A DNA stretch of 64,000 nt from Paenibacillus beijingensis. Lineage in GTDB: Bacteria; Bacillota; Bacilli; Paenibacillales; Paenibacillaceae. The position numbers were made by a program, and so were the translations under genes. The notes beneath the pieces were generated by a model, which saw nothing but the letters and a program-made list of their open reading frames with translations, was not told where the DNA came from and ran no database searches. The DNA is taken from positions 3,189,501 through 3,253,500 of the forward strand of contig NZ_CP011058.1 of assembly GCF_000961095.1 (NCBI RefSeq), written 5' to 3'. Of this stretch, positions 7,118 through 15,756 are shown piece after piece (the first letter of the stretch is position 1; the number at the start of each line of letters is the position of its first letter).

Positions 7118-9448
7118 ATGGGGAAGACAACGGGACCGGCCAAGCAAGCGAGGATGCAAGCTAAGGTGAACGCACAAACGGATCCGCCGGCAAGGAAGAC
7201 GCTGCTGCGGTCAGTCGGCAGCTTTGTGGTAAGAGCAAGGTGGCTCGTGATCATTTTGGGCGTCGCCCTCTTCCTTGCCTCGGCCGTCATCGGCGCCGGG
7301 ACGGTCGGGAAGCTTTCGCTAAGCAGATGGGAAGTGCCCGGCTCCGAATCGTACCTGGCAGGACAAAGCCTGGAGCAGAAGTTCGGCTCCGGCAGCCCGA
7401 ATCTGGCGCTGCTTGTGACCGCGAAGAACGGTTCGATCGATAGTCCAGACATGCGGGAAGCAGGACTCGCGCTGACCGAGGAGCTGGCTTCCGAGAAAGC
7501 CGTTCAAGAAGCGTACTCGTATTGGTCGCACGGAGGCACGCAGACGCTTCGCAGCGAAGACGGGACACAGGCGCTTGTACTGGCGCATTTGAAGGGAACC
7601 GTAACGGAAGCCAGAACTGCGCTTGCCGAATTGTCCCCGCGGCTGGCAAGAGAGAACGATATGCTCAGAGTGGAAGTCGGCGGTCAGGATGAAATATTCA
7701 GGCAGGCCGCAGAGCTCGCGCGTCAAGATTTCGTACGTGCGGAAATGATCATTTTGCCCGGCGTATTCATCCTGCTGCTGCTTGTTTATCGCAGGTTCCG
7801 GGCGACGGCGCTCACGATCGGCGTAGGGCTGTTTTCCATGGTCGGCGCGCTCGCCGGGCTCGGCGCGATCGTCGCTTTTACGGAGGTGTCCACCTTCGCG
7901 CTCAATTTGACGCTTGTGATGGGACTTGGTCTCGGCATCGATTACACGCTGTTCATGATCGCCCGGTTCAGGGAGGAGCTGGCTTCGGGTAAAAACGCCC
8001 ATGATTCGGCCGTACGCACGGTGGAAACTGCCGGGCGGACCGTTATTTTCAGCGGCGTCACCGTTGCGGCTTCCTGTGCGGTATTGTTCGTGTTCCCGTT
8101 TCCGTTTTTGCAGTCGTTCGCCTACACAGGCGTGCTGGTCGTTCTGAGCGGCATTGTCGGTTCCGTCCTGATTCTGCCGGCATTCTTTGCCGTACTCGGC
8201 AGCCGGCTCGCGCGGCGAACTAAGGCCGGCTCGGCACCCCGCACCTCTTCCGATGTTCGAACCGGCTGGTGGTACAGAAGCGCGAAGACGATCATGCGCC
8301 GTCCCGCGCTGTACGGCGGCGCCGCCATCATCGTGCTGATGCTGCTCGGCTCTCCGGTCCTCGGTCTGCAGTTTGGGCTTCCCGATCACCGCGTGCTGCC
8401 CGCCGACACGTCAAGCCGCCTTGTGGAAGACCAGAAGCTCGCCGGCTTCCCGGCAGAGGAAACGGATGCGATTCAGGTCGTTGCTTCGTCTGTCGAAGAC
8501 GCTGCATCCCAAATCGATGATATCGCCGCTTATTCCGGGCAGCTGTCGCTCATTCCGGGTATCATTCAAGTCGACTCCCTTGCCGGTTCCTTCTCCCAAG
8601 GAAATTTGATTACGCCGCCCAATGAGATGCATGACCGCTTTGCCGCCTCTGAAGGCGGAACATATCTGACGGTCATTCCATACGCCGCAAGCCTTAATGC
8701 CGATGCTCCCAAGCTGGTAGGCGAAATAAGGGCATCTGACGCGCCTTTTGATGTCATGGTCGGCGGATATCCGGCGGACTTGACCGATTTTCGCGAAAAG
8801 CTGCTTGAGCGAATTCCGGTTGCGCTGGCGCTTGTGCTGGTGATTACATTTGTGATCCTCTTTCTCATGAGCGGCAGCATTTTGCTTCCGATAAAAGCGA
8901 CTTTGCTCAATTTTCTAAGTCTTACCATCATGTTCGGTGCGCTTGTCTGGGTGTTCCAGGACGGAAATTTATCCGGATTGCTGCAGTTTACGCCGGCGGG
9001 ATCAATCGAACCGAGCATTCCGATTCTGATGTTCTGCATTGCCTACGGTCTGTCGATGGATTATGAGGTGTTCATCCTGTCGCGCATCAAGGAGGAGTAC
9101 GACCGCACCGGCGATTTGACGGAGTCGGTTGCGAGCGGGATCCAGAAGAGCGGTTCGCTCGTCACGATCGCCGCTGCCATTCTGGCCTTTACGTTCGCCG
9201 CCTACTCGACGGGAGAAGTCGTATTCCTGAAAATGCTCGGTGTCGGGATGACGCTTGCGGTACTCGTTGATGCGACGTTGATCCGCTCCGTGCTCGTGCC
9301 CGCCTTCATGAAGCTTGCCGGCAGGGCGAATTGGTGGGCACCGCCCGCGATGCGCCGTTTATATGAACGTTTCGGCATTTCGGAAGGCGAGCCGGTAACG
9401 GCAGCTGACAAAGTGGACGGAACGAAACCGAAAGCGATTGTGAACTGA
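7118..9448 (+). CDS. MMPL/RND-family membrane transporter
   Basis: 776-residue proton-driven exporter of the MmpL type (Actinobacteria and Bacillota RND superfamily). Two homologous halves are visible, each with an N-terminal membrane helix, an extracytoplasmic loop and a block of helices. The first half includes LVMGLGLGIDYTLFMIARFREE and the second FCIAYGLSMDYEVFILSRIKEE, the paired GxxxDY motifs of the proton relay. Substrates of such pumps include lipids and drugs; none can be assigned here. ATG 7118 is chosen for GAGGAGG 6 bases upstream; the frame is open to 7058, but that would place the operators inside the gene. Likely co-regulated with the preceding TetR gene. Confidence 0.9.
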   Translation: MGKTTGPAKQARMQAKVNAQTDPPARKTLLRSVGSFVVRARWLVIILGVALFLASAVIGAGTVGKLSLSRWEVPGSESYLAGQSLEQKFGSGSPNLALLVTAKNGSIDSPDMREAGLALTEELASEKAVQEAYSYWSHGGTQTLRSEDGTQALVLAHLKGTVTEARTALAELSPRLARENDMLRVEVGGQDEIFRQAAELARQDFVRAEMIILPGVFILLLLVYRRFRATALTIGVGLFSMVGALAGLGAIVAFTEVSTFALNLTLVMGLGLGIDYTLFMIARFREELASGKNAHDSAVRTVETAGRTVIFSGVTVAASCAVLFVFPFPFLQSFAYTGVLVVLSGIVGSVLILPAFFAVLGSRLARRTKAGSAPRTSSDVRTGWWYRSAKTIMRRPALYGGAAIIVLMLLGSPVLGLQFGLPDHRVLPADTSSRLVEDQKLAGFPAEETDAIQVVASSVEDAASQIDDIAAYSGQLSLIPGIIQVDSLAGSFSQGNLITPPNEMHDRFAASEGGTYLTVIPYAASLNADAPKLVGEIRASDAPFDVMVGGYPADLTDFREKLLERIPVALALVLVITFVILFLMSGSILLPIKATLLNFLSLTIMFGALVWVFQDGNLSGLLQFTPAGSIEPSIPILMFCIAYGLSMDYEVFILSRIKEEYDRTGDLTESVASGIQKSGSLVTIAAAILAFTFAAYSTGEVVFLKMLGVGMTLAVLVDATLIRSVLVPAFMKLAGRANWWAPPAMRRLYERFGISEGEPVTAADKVDGTKPKAIVN

Positions 9449-9477
9449 AAGCCGCCCGGCTAACAGGAATGCATAAC

Positions 9478-9522
9478 AACCCCTGTACGATGCAGAAAGC
9501 CTGCGTTTACAGGGGTTTCTTT
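9478..9522 (+). terminator. Terminator after the MMPL gene
   Basis: Stem AACCCCTGTA / TACAGGGGTT (10 bp) with a 20-base loop that itself contains GCAG/CTGC pairing, followed by TCTTT. It closes the TetR-MMPL unit. Confidence 0.75.
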
Positions 9523-9639
9523 GCAGAGAGTTGACGGGAGAAAGCCGATCGGTTAAATTTACATGCCAGAACTAAAAACGAATACGAGTCAATCTGCTGT
9601 GTTGACTGCATAACGAATTGGTTGTATTCTAGATTAGAA

Positions 9640-9649
9640 TGAACGTTCA
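9640..9649. promoter_or_regulatory. TGAACGTTCA operator before the second TetR gene
   Basis: Perfect 10-bp palindrome TGAACGTTCA, 28 bases before the TetR start. The core GAACGTTC recurs at 10319-10326, and as GAACATTC at 10389-10396 before the SDR gene. This fits a QacR/AcrR-type TetR operator used for autoregulation and control of the downstream SDR gene. Confidence 0.6.
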
Positions 9650-9676
9650 AATTAATGATAAGAAAGGAGGAGCCGA

Positions 9677-10279
9677 ATGTTTGAGAAATACAACAAGGTA
9701 CAGCGAGCCGTCTTGGAAACGACACTTAACATCATTATTCGGAAGGAATTACAGGCCACCTCGATGGCGCTAATCGCAAAGGAATCAGGAGTATCGACGG
9801 GAAGCATTTATCACTATTTTAAAAGTAAAGAAGATATTGTAAACGAGTTGTACAAAGCAATTGTCACGTTTAACGGAGAGTATGTGCGTGAAGGATTATT
9901 GCAAGGCAGAACGATGCGTGAAAAGTTCGAGTTGGGTTGGAACCGGGTTATCGACTTGGGTAAAAAATATCCGCAGGGCTTTCAATTTATTGAGCAGTAT
10001 TCGTTCTCGCCTTACATTTACGACGAGGTGAAGCAGGCTGTCTATACAGGCGGTTGGTGCGAGCCTATGAACAAGTTATATGAAGAAGCAATTCAGCAGA
10101 AGTTGTTTATCCCTCTGAATCCGAAAATGATGGTGCAGATGCATTACGGGACTTTTGTTTACATATTGAAAGCCCATCTGCACGGTATCTTCGAATTAAC
10201 CGACGACAGCGTGCACGAAGCAATCCGTTCCTGCTGGAATGCCGTACGTCTAGTGGATAATGCAGTGATGGAACGATAG
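9677..10279 (+). CDS. TetR/AcrR-family transcriptional regulator
   Basis: 200 residues. Helix-turn-helix near residues 25-50 (ATSMALIAKESGVSTGSIYH YFKSKEDIV, interrupted here only for layout). The C-terminal ligand domain is aromatic-rich (FQFIEQYSFSPYIYDEV). A strong AGAAAGGAGGAG precedes the ATG. GAACGTTC palindromes flank the gene on both sides, before its own start and before the SDR gene at 10507, so it probably represses both. The base composition of this segment (9.6-11.8 kb) is more AT-rich than the MMPL gene before it. Confidence 0.87.
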   Translation: MFEKYNKVQRAVLETTLNIIIRKELQATSMALIAKESGVSTGSIYHYFKSKEDIVNELYKAIVTFNGEYVREGLLQGRTMREKFELGWNRVIDLGKKYPQGFQFIEQYSFSPYIYDEVKQAVYTGGWCEPMNKLYEEAIQQKLFIPLNPKMMVQMHYGTFVYILKAHLHGIFELTDDSVHEAIRSCWNAVRLVDNAVMER

Positions 10280-10318
10280 GCTCGCTCGAACAAGCCTTTT
10301 CTTTATTATCGTTAGAAC

Positions 10319-10396
10319 GAACGTTCAATTTAATTCCAGGTAGATGAGATACGATGAACATATGACTGGAATTTGATAGGAATAGAATGAACATTC
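10319..10396. promoter_or_regulatory. Pair of TetR-type operators upstream of the SDR gene
   Basis: GAACGTTC at 10319-10326 and GAACATTC at 10389-10396, 70 bp apart, both related to the palindrome before the TetR gene. They lie 110-190 bases upstream of the SDR start at 10507. A promoter between or just after them would be under the TetR protein's control. Confidence 0.5.
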
Positions 10397-10506
10397 GTTT
10401 TAATTCATCATACAATCTGTGTTGATGAAGGAGTGGCGCGAATAAACCTTTGTCATCAGATTAGGGACACTTAAATCGAAAATACAACTATCTGGAGGTT
10501 TTGAAA

Positions 10507-11244
10507 ATGAAAAACAAGGTAGCCTTAGTGACAGGTGCAACAAGTGGTATAGGTAAATCGACTGCAGTGATATTAGCATCTAAGGGAGCTAAGGTTGTCA
10601 TCGCTGCCCGCCGTGAAGAGAAGGGACAACAGGTTGTTGAAGAAATACGCGCTCTGGGTGGAGAAGCAGTTTTCCTGAAGATGGATGTTGCGAGTGAAGA
10701 AAGTATTCGCGATGGCATTCAGTGGATCGTTGATCAATATGGAAGGTTGGATTTAGCTGTAAATAGCGCAGGAATAAGTAAAACACCTGCTCCTTTGGTT
10801 GATACCGATACAAAGGATCTCCAAGATGCGTTTCAAACGAATGTTATAGGCTTATTTGCCTGCATGAAATACGAAGTACAACAAATGCTGAAAACAGGAG
10901 GCGGAGCCATTGTGAATGTTTCCTCCATTGCTGGAATTAGACCTACCAATCTTTCTAATGCTTATAGTGCATCGAAATTCGCTGTTGAGGCTTTAACTAA
11001 AGTAGCTGCCAAAGAAATGGCGAGTCAGAATATCCGAATTAATTCCATCGCACCTGGCCCAACCAAATCGGAAATTACTGAAGGACTTGGCGATACAATG
11101 ATTGAAAAATTTTCGCAAATGATTCCAATGAAAAGAATCGCTGAATCGGAAGAAATTGCAAAAGGAATTGTCTTCCTTCTCTCAGAAGAAGCAAGCTTCA
11201 CAACCGGCACAACATTAGTTATGGACGGCGGCTTTATTATTTAA
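10507..11244 (+). CDS. SDR-family oxidoreductase (glucose 1-dehydrogenase/FabG-like)
   Basis: Classical short-chain dehydrogenase of 245 residues. Seen in order: cofactor motif ALVTGATSGIGKSTA, NSAG near residue 87, catalytic serine in VNVSSIAG, then YSASKFA (Tyr-x-x-x-Lys), the PGPTKSE loop, and the C-terminal TTGTTLVMDGGF typical of the family. All catalytic residues are intact. ATG 10507 is used because GGAGG lies 8 bases upstream; a TTG two codons earlier is less well placed. It lies between a TetR gene and a MerR gene, in a small detoxification-like module. The substrate is unknown. Confidence 0.9.
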   Translation: MKNKVALVTGATSGIGKSTAVILASKGAKVVIAARREEKGQQVVEEIRALGGEAVFLKMDVASEESIRDGIQWIVDQYGRLDLAVNSAGISKTPAPLVDTDTKDLQDAFQTNVIGLFACMKYEVQQMLKTGGGAIVNVSSIAGIRPTNLSNAYSASKFAVEALTKVAAKEMASQNIRINSIAPGPTKSEITEGLGDTMIEKFSQMIPMKRIAESEEIAKGIVFLLSEEASFTTGTTLVMDGGFII

Positions 11245-11333
11245 GCTGATTTAAGACTTTTTTGCTTGACCTTTTGACGAAAAACGTTCAACCTGAAGTT
11301 AGCTTTAACTTTAATTGAAGGTTGGGGATTGTT

Positions 11334-11729
11334 ATGTATTCCGTGAGTCAAATTTCACAAATGAGCGGGTTACCTGCATCTACGCTAAGATTCTACGAAA
11401 AGGAAGGAATTATCCCAAACATAAATCGCAATACGAGCGGAAGAAGGCAATATTCAGATGAAGATTTATTATTGCTGGAATTAGTGATTTGTTTGAAAGA
11501 TACCGGAATGATGATTGAAGAAATTAAACAATATACCCATCTAATCGTTCAAGGAAATGAAACAATAGGGCAAAGAAGAGGGATTTTACAGGCACATAAA
11601 AAAAATGTTGAACAACAAATGATGCAGATGAAAAAGTATGTGGAACAATTAAATCAAAAAATTGCCGTTTATGATGGATTAGTTTTAACTGAAAAAAATC
11701 TTGATAAACTCAAAAATTTAAGTTTTTAA
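11334..11729 (+). CDS. MerR-family transcriptional regulator
   Basis: 131 residues. The N-terminal winged helix is typical (YSVSQISQMSGLPASTLRFY then EKEGIIPNINRNTSGRRQYS), followed by a long dimerisation helix. There are no cysteines suited to metal binding in the C-terminal part, so it resembles the aldehyde/electrophile-sensing AdhR/NmlR/CueR-like subgroup only in architecture. Just after it lies a promoter with the 19-bp spacer that MerR proteins act on, reading into the EthD-like gene. A similar GAAGTTAGCTTTAACTT motif precedes its own start. Confidence 0.87.
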   Translation: MYSVSQISQMSGLPASTLRFYEKEGIIPNINRNTSGRRQYSDEDLLLLELVICLKDTGMMIEEIKQYTHLIVQGNETIGQRRGILQAHKKNVEQQMMQMKKYVEQLNQKIAVYDGLVLTEKNLDKLKNLSF

Positions 11730-11733
11730 TGCC

Positions 11734-11764
11734 TTGACTTAAACCTAACTTCAAGTTGTATCGT
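11734..11764 (+). promoter_or_regulatory. MerR-type promoter with 19-bp spacer
   Basis: -35 TTGACT at 11734-11739 and -10 TATCGT at 11759-11764, separated by 19 bp rather than 17. The spacer holds the palindrome AACTTCAAGTT (11748-11758). Overlong spacers with a central dyad are the hallmark of MerR-activated promoters, in which the regulator twists the DNA. It drives the gene at 11846. Confidence 0.65.
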
Positions 11765-11845
11765 ATAAGTACAACTTGAAGGATACTTTTCCTTGAGTTG
11801 TGCCATACTCGCACAAGACTTGAGAAAATGGAAGGTGAAGGACTG

Positions 11846-12178
11846 ATGTTCACGATGATGACCGTGATCCGGAAGAAACCGGAGATTACAACCGAAGATT
11901 TTCGGCGCTTCATGGAGTTTGACTACGGGCCGACCTATGTCGGGCTTCCCGAGACGAGGGAGTACATCCAGCACTACCTATCGGACGTTATGACCGATGG
12001 AGCAGAGCTTCCAATCGACGCGATCGTCAAGATCAGCTTCGATTCTAAGGAAGAGATGATGAAGGCTTTACAGGCCGACAGCTACAAGAAGGCTGCCAAG
12101 ATGCGCGAAGAGTTCATGAGAGAAACCTCGGTAGGTATTCACTCCGCAGTCGTCGACAAGACGCTGAGACTGGTCTAG
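11846..12178 (+). CDS. EthD-like dimeric alpha/beta barrel protein
   Basis: 110 residues, cytoplasmic, no signal peptide. The fold features MFTMMTVIRKKPEITTEDFR, YGPTYVGLP and a C-terminal conserved segment are those of the EthD domain (ferredoxin-like stress or monooxygenase-associated proteins). No catalytic function is established for most members. The start at 11846 is preferred because GAAGGTGAAGG precedes it; the frame is open from 11798. The MerR-type promoter at 11734 reads into it. Codon use here is more GC-rich than in the MerR gene before it. Confidence 0.7.
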   Translation: MFTMMTVIRKKPEITTEDFRRFMEFDYGPTYVGLPETREYIQHYLSDVMTDGAELPIDAIVKISFDSKEEMMKALQADSYKKAAKMREEFMRETSVGIHSAVVDKTLRLV

Positions 12179-12419
12179 GTAAAGTTCCGCCTTAGTCGAT
12201 CGTTTTCGAGACAGGGCAACGCGCACGATCCGCGAGGAACGTAGCAGCGGCAGTCTAGGACTTTGTTCTCGTCTTAGTCCGCCGCTGTTGCTGTTGACGG
12301 ATCAGTCTATCCTGAAAATATCGCTCCGTAATGTACACCTAAAAAAGGCAGCAAAAAAGTGACCCTCCGGCAAACAAAAAATGCCCAGGGGCATTAGCAA
12401 CGTATGGTCTGAATAACGA

Positions 12420-13640
12420 TCAGGATGCTGCCGTATTCACAGTAATTGATACACCTAATGACTCCAGTTTCTTTATGGAATGCTTGATGATCACGTCCCG
12501 TTTTCGTTCCTCGTAGTAGTTTGGACCGAGCTCGATGTAGGATTGTTTCCGCTTAAGGATATAGTAAACCATAGACAATATACTGTGTGCTACTGCGACC
12601 GTCGCTCGATTGGCTCCTCGGCGTGCGGCAATCCGGTGATACTGACTGGATAAATACGTCTCTTTTGTTCTAGCCGCAGCCTTTGCGGCTTCTACAAGCG
12701 TACTTCGGAGCTTCTTGTTTCCTTTTCGCGTCTTTCCGGACAATCGTTTTCCAGCGCTTTCGTTCTGACCCGGACACAGCCCTGCCCAAGAACATAAATG
12801 GGCCGCGGAAGGATACTGATCCATATTGGAGCCAATTTCGGCTAGAATGGTCTCCGCTGTTCTTCGTGCCACACCTGGGATTGTGTCGAGCAGTTCCAGG
12901 TCTTCCTCAAAAGGGAGCATGCGCTTTTTAATTTCCTCATCCAACCTGCGAATCTCTTCGTCCAAATAATCGACGTGACGGAGCTGAGCTCCGAGCATCA
13001 GTTTTTGATGAGGTCCCATTAAGCCGTTCAAAGCTCGCTTCAAGTCCGCTTTTTTGCTTCTCAGCTTCCGTTTTGCCAGATCAGATAAAGCCTCAGGATT
13101 GGTTTCACCAGCAATCATCGCTTCAATCATGGCGCGTCCTGATTTCCCGAGCACACTGCTGGCAACCGAGGAAAGCTTTATGTTTGCACCTTCCAGCACT
13201 TTTTGAATGCGGCTGACTTCTCGGGCGCGTTCCTCAATGAGACTACGACGATACCGGATCAATTCTCTCAGCTCGCGTTGCTCGCGGTTAGGGATAAAAC
13301 TACCTTTCAATAGTCCGTGACGGAGCAGTCCTGCAATCCATTCCGCATCTTTAACGTCGGTTTTACGGCCCGGAACATTCTTGATGTGCTGGGCGTTCAC
13401 AACAAGTGCTTCAATCTCCTCAAGCTCCAACAGATTGTATATCGGTTTCCAGTATGGTCCTGTGCTTTCCATAGCAGCATGAGTGCATTTCTTGGTCTTG
13501 AGCCAATCCACGAGCAAGATCAAATCGTCGGTCATGGTGCCAAACGTACGGATTTCTTTACCTCCAGGTGTGATGGTGCAGGCAACGATGTTCTTTTTAT
13601 GAACGTCAAGTCCGCACACATGACTGTAAACGACGTCCAT
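12420..13640 (-). CDS. IS110-family transposase
   Basis: 406 residues, an intact IS110-type recombinase. The N-terminal DEDD (RuvC-like) domain has VCGLDVHKKNIVACTI, then AMESTGPYWKPIYNLL and KTDVKDAEWIAGLLRHG, which supply the acidic residues. The C-terminal Transposase_20 domain has LLDTIPGVARRTAETILAEI, the SWAGLCPG block with a serine nucleophile nearby, and GNKKLRSTLVEAA. ATG 13640 follows AAGGAGAG; the frame extends upstream without a better site. IS110 elements lack terminal inverted repeats and usually leave no target duplication, so I could not fix the ends; the element probably runs from about 12.3 to 13.9 kb. IS110 elements carry a bridge RNA in the flanking non-coding DNA. Confidence 0.93.
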   Translation of the reverse strand: MDVVYSHVCGLDVHKKNIVACTITPGGKEIRTFGTMTDDLILLVDWLKTKKCTHAAMESTGPYWKPIYNLLELEEIEALVVNAQHIKNVPGRKTDVKDAEWIAGLLRHGLLKGSFIPNREQRELRELIRYRRSLIEERAREVSRIQKVLEGANIKLSSVASSVLGKSGRAMIEAMIAGETNPEALSDLAKRKLRSKKADLKRALNGLMGPHQKLMLGAQLRHVDYLDEEIRRLDEEIKKRMLPFEEDLELLDTIPGVARRTAETILAEIGSNMDQYPSAAHLCSWAGLCPGQNESAGKRLSGKTRKGNKKLRSTLVEAAKAAARTKETYLSSQYHRIAARRGANRATVAVAHSILSMVYYILKRKQSYIELGPNYYEERKRDVIIKHSIKKLESLGVSITVNTAAS

Positions 13641-14099
13641 TCGTAAACTCTCCTTACGGCAGCAAGATTGAAGGGGCTGGTGCAACAACCACATATGGTT
13701 ATTCTATCCTGCGTGCTTCCAAATTCGGAGCAACAATCTGTGGTGCACCTGGTCGTTAGGGTCAGTCTAAAACTCGGGCTCGAAGCACCATTGACTGCCG
13801 ACCTGCCTTCGCCAGCCGTAAGTAAATTATATCGCATGCCTACCATTTTCATCATCTGATGGTGCCGCTTTAGCGGCATGGGCGTCTAAAACTTTATTGA
13901 ACACCAATATATTTTCATATCGAATGAGTTTAGACTTACCTGCCAATTGAGCAACTCAACTATAAAACATTGATTTGGACCGCGCCCTGCGCGGTTCTTT
14001 CTTTTTTAGGATACAAGTTCTTGGGTCAGATGAACTTAAAATGATGGTAAACCACGCTTAGTCATAACTCCGACGTGTTTCATGAATATAATATAAATA
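13641..14099. other. Non-coding flank of the IS110 element and upstream region
   Basis: About 460 bases without a credible gene. The part up to about 13.9 kb is likely the 5' non-coding end of the IS110 element, where a bridge RNA is expected in this family. A short hairpin GTGCCGCTTTAGCGGCAT lies at 13861-13878, and CGCGCCCTGCGCGGTTCTTT resembling a weak terminator near 13980. Beyond that is AT-rich DNA leading to the promoter at 14100. Confidence 0.4.
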
Positions 14100-14149
14100 T
14101 TTACTTTCGCATTATAGTATGTTATATTTCTTCCTAACGCCGGCGTTAG
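14100..14149 (+). promoter_or_regulatory. Promoter with overlapping 16-bp palindromic operator
   Basis: -35 TTTACT (14100-14105), 17-bp spacer, -10 TATATT (14123-14128). Immediately downstream is the perfect 16-bp palindrome CTAACGCCGGCGTTAG at 14134-14149, over the expected transcription start. This is a repressor-type arrangement. The cognate regulator is not evident; the PaaX-like protein (17195-18001) is the nearest candidate. Confidence 0.55.
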
Positions 14150-14174
14150 CATTTTTTAAAGGAGGAAATCACTT

Positions 14175-15263
14175 ATGAGCAGCACGATGATGGCATGGCA
14201 GATCAAAGGATTTGGCAGCGGACTAGAACTCAAGGAAGTTCCGAAGCCGGAAGTACGTCCGGGAAGTGTGCTGGTCCGAATCGAAGCTTCGTCGCTGATG
14301 TCGTATCTGAAAGAATATGTCGAAGGCAAGCTCCCGACCTACTTGCCGCCGAAAGGCTGGTTCACTCCCGGAGGGAACGGCTTCGGGGTCATCGAGGCCG
14401 TCGGTCCCGACGTGTGGCATTTGAAGCCTGGGCAGCGTGTCATTCTATCCTCACATCTGGTCTCGGGCGAGAATGTGCCCGAAAAAGGGCAAATTTTGAT
14501 AGGCGTCACCCATTTCGGCGGCATAGGCGAACAAATGCAAGCCGACTGGGCCGACGGCACCCTTGCCGAATATGCGCTGTTCCCGGTCATGGCGGTCACC
14601 CCTGTGGAAGGATTGGACCATATGGCTCCGGAGCAGTTCGCCGTCTTCAGCCGCTGCGTCGTACCATACGGCGGACTCGTGCGAGGCCGATTGGCGGCGG
14701 GTGAAACGGTCGTCATCACCGGCGCGACCGGGGCTTACGGAACGGCGGCAGTACTCGTGGCGCTGGCCATGGGAGCGGGCAAAGTGGTCGCAGCCGGTCG
14801 CAACAAAACGTCGCTCGAGATGCTGGCGCAAGCTGCCGGCAGCCGGGTTGCAGCCGTGGCGCTGAGCGGCGAAGTCCTGAAGGACAGCGAGGCCTTGCGC
14901 GAAGCGGCGGGGGGCGGTGCCGACATGGCCTTCGATATGATCGGCCAGGCCGGAGATCCGAACGCGACGCTGGCGGCTCTCGGGAGCCTGCGGCAGCGCG
15001 GCCGGCTCGTGCTGATGGGCAGCATGACCTCGCCTTTGCCTGTGAACTACATGCTAATGATGTTCAACAGCCTGGAGATCATCGGCCACTTCATGTATGA
15101 CGCCGACGCCCATCTCAAACTGCTGAATTTGCTGAGAAGCGGTCAGCTTGACATGAGCCCGATCGCCGCGAGAGTATTCCCGCTCAAGGATTTGCCGGAA
15201 GCGATGGAAGCCGCCGCGGCGGCAAGCAATCTCGAATGCGTCGTTATACGCCACGATATGTAA
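14175..15263 (+). CDS. MDR-family zinc-type alcohol dehydrogenase-like protein
   Basis: 362 residues, medium-chain dehydrogenase/reductase. The N-terminal GroES-like domain is followed by a Rossmann domain with VVITGATGAYGTAAVLVALA, and a substrate segment near LVLMGSMTSPL. The catalytic zinc cysteine of true alcohol dehydrogenases is absent: IEASSLMSYLK replaces the usual C-x-D segment, so a zinc-independent quinone or enoyl reductase activity is more likely. It starts at ATG 14175 after AAAGGAGG. A VOC-family gene and an MFS exporter follow on the same strand with gaps of 22 and about 100 bases, suggesting one operon. Confidence 0.85.
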   Translation: MSSTMMAWQIKGFGSGLELKEVPKPEVRPGSVLVRIEASSLMSYLKEYVEGKLPTYLPPKGWFTPGGNGFGVIEAVGPDVWHLKPGQRVILSSHLVSGENVPEKGQILIGVTHFGGIGEQMQADWADGTLAEYALFPVMAVTPVEGLDHMAPEQFAVFSRCVVPYGGLVRGRLAAGETVVITGATGAYGTAAVLVALAMGAGKVVAAGRNKTSLEMLAQAAGSRVAAVALSGEVLKDSEALREAAGGGADMAFDMIGQAGDPNATLAALGSLRQRGRLVLMGSMTSPLPVNYMLMMFNSLEIIGHFMYDADAHLKLLNLLRSGQLDMSPIAARVFPLKDLPEAMEAAAAASNLECVVIRHDM

Positions 15264-15285
15264 TTTATTGGAGAGGATGAATGTT

Positions 15286-15654
15286 ATGCTCGTGACGGAC
15301 CGAATACTTCGCCTTTATACCGACAAAGAGAAATTCGACAGCACGATCGCCTTCTACGAGATAATTCAAGGCACTGCCTGCGAGATGCGCTTCGATATTG
15401 CCGAACGAGACATTAAGGGCGCCAAAATCGGCGGCGTTATTATTTTGTCCGGCGACAAGGAAGCACTGGACCCGGTTCGCGAAATAGAGGCGATCTTTTA
15501 CGTCGATTCCCTCGACGAATTCGAGCCGTGGCTGAAGGAGAACGGGGCGGAAATTGTGCACGGCCCGCACTCGAACGCGTTCGGCAAAAACATGATGGTT
15601 CGGAATCCCGACGGACTGATGGTGGAATATTTCGAGGCTAAAACCGACAACTGA
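15286..15654 (+). CDS. VOC-family (glyoxalase-fold) protein
   Basis: 122 residues, a single vicinal-oxygen-chelate domain. Seen: LRLYTDKEKFDSTIAFYE, a central VRNPDGLMVEYFE, which is the typical C-terminal metal-ligand strand (Glu), and HGP before it. Members include glyoxalases, dioxygenases and antibiotic-resistance binding proteins, and the function here is open. The start is uncertain among TTG 15268, ATG 15277 and ATG 15286; the last is best spaced from GGAGAGG. It follows the dehydrogenase gene after 22 bases and precedes an MFS exporter. Confidence 0.75.
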   Translation: MLVTDRILRLYTDKEKFDSTIAFYEIIQGTACEMRFDIAERDIKGAKIGGVIILSGDKEALDPVREIEAIFYVDSLDEFEPWLKENGAEIVHGPHSNAFGKNMMVRNPDGLMVEYFEAKTDN

Positions 15655-15756
15655 CCTTAAACGAAGCTTGCCGCGGTGCGCGCCTCTTCGGGTGCGTGCT
15701 GCTGGCATTTTGGTCCGGAAGCCTTGCCCCGAAATGAAATGGAAAGAGTGGGAAAC

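Noticed and set aside
7319..8389. 356-codon open frame antisense to the MMPL gene
   Set aside because: Shadow frame with skewed composition; no motif.
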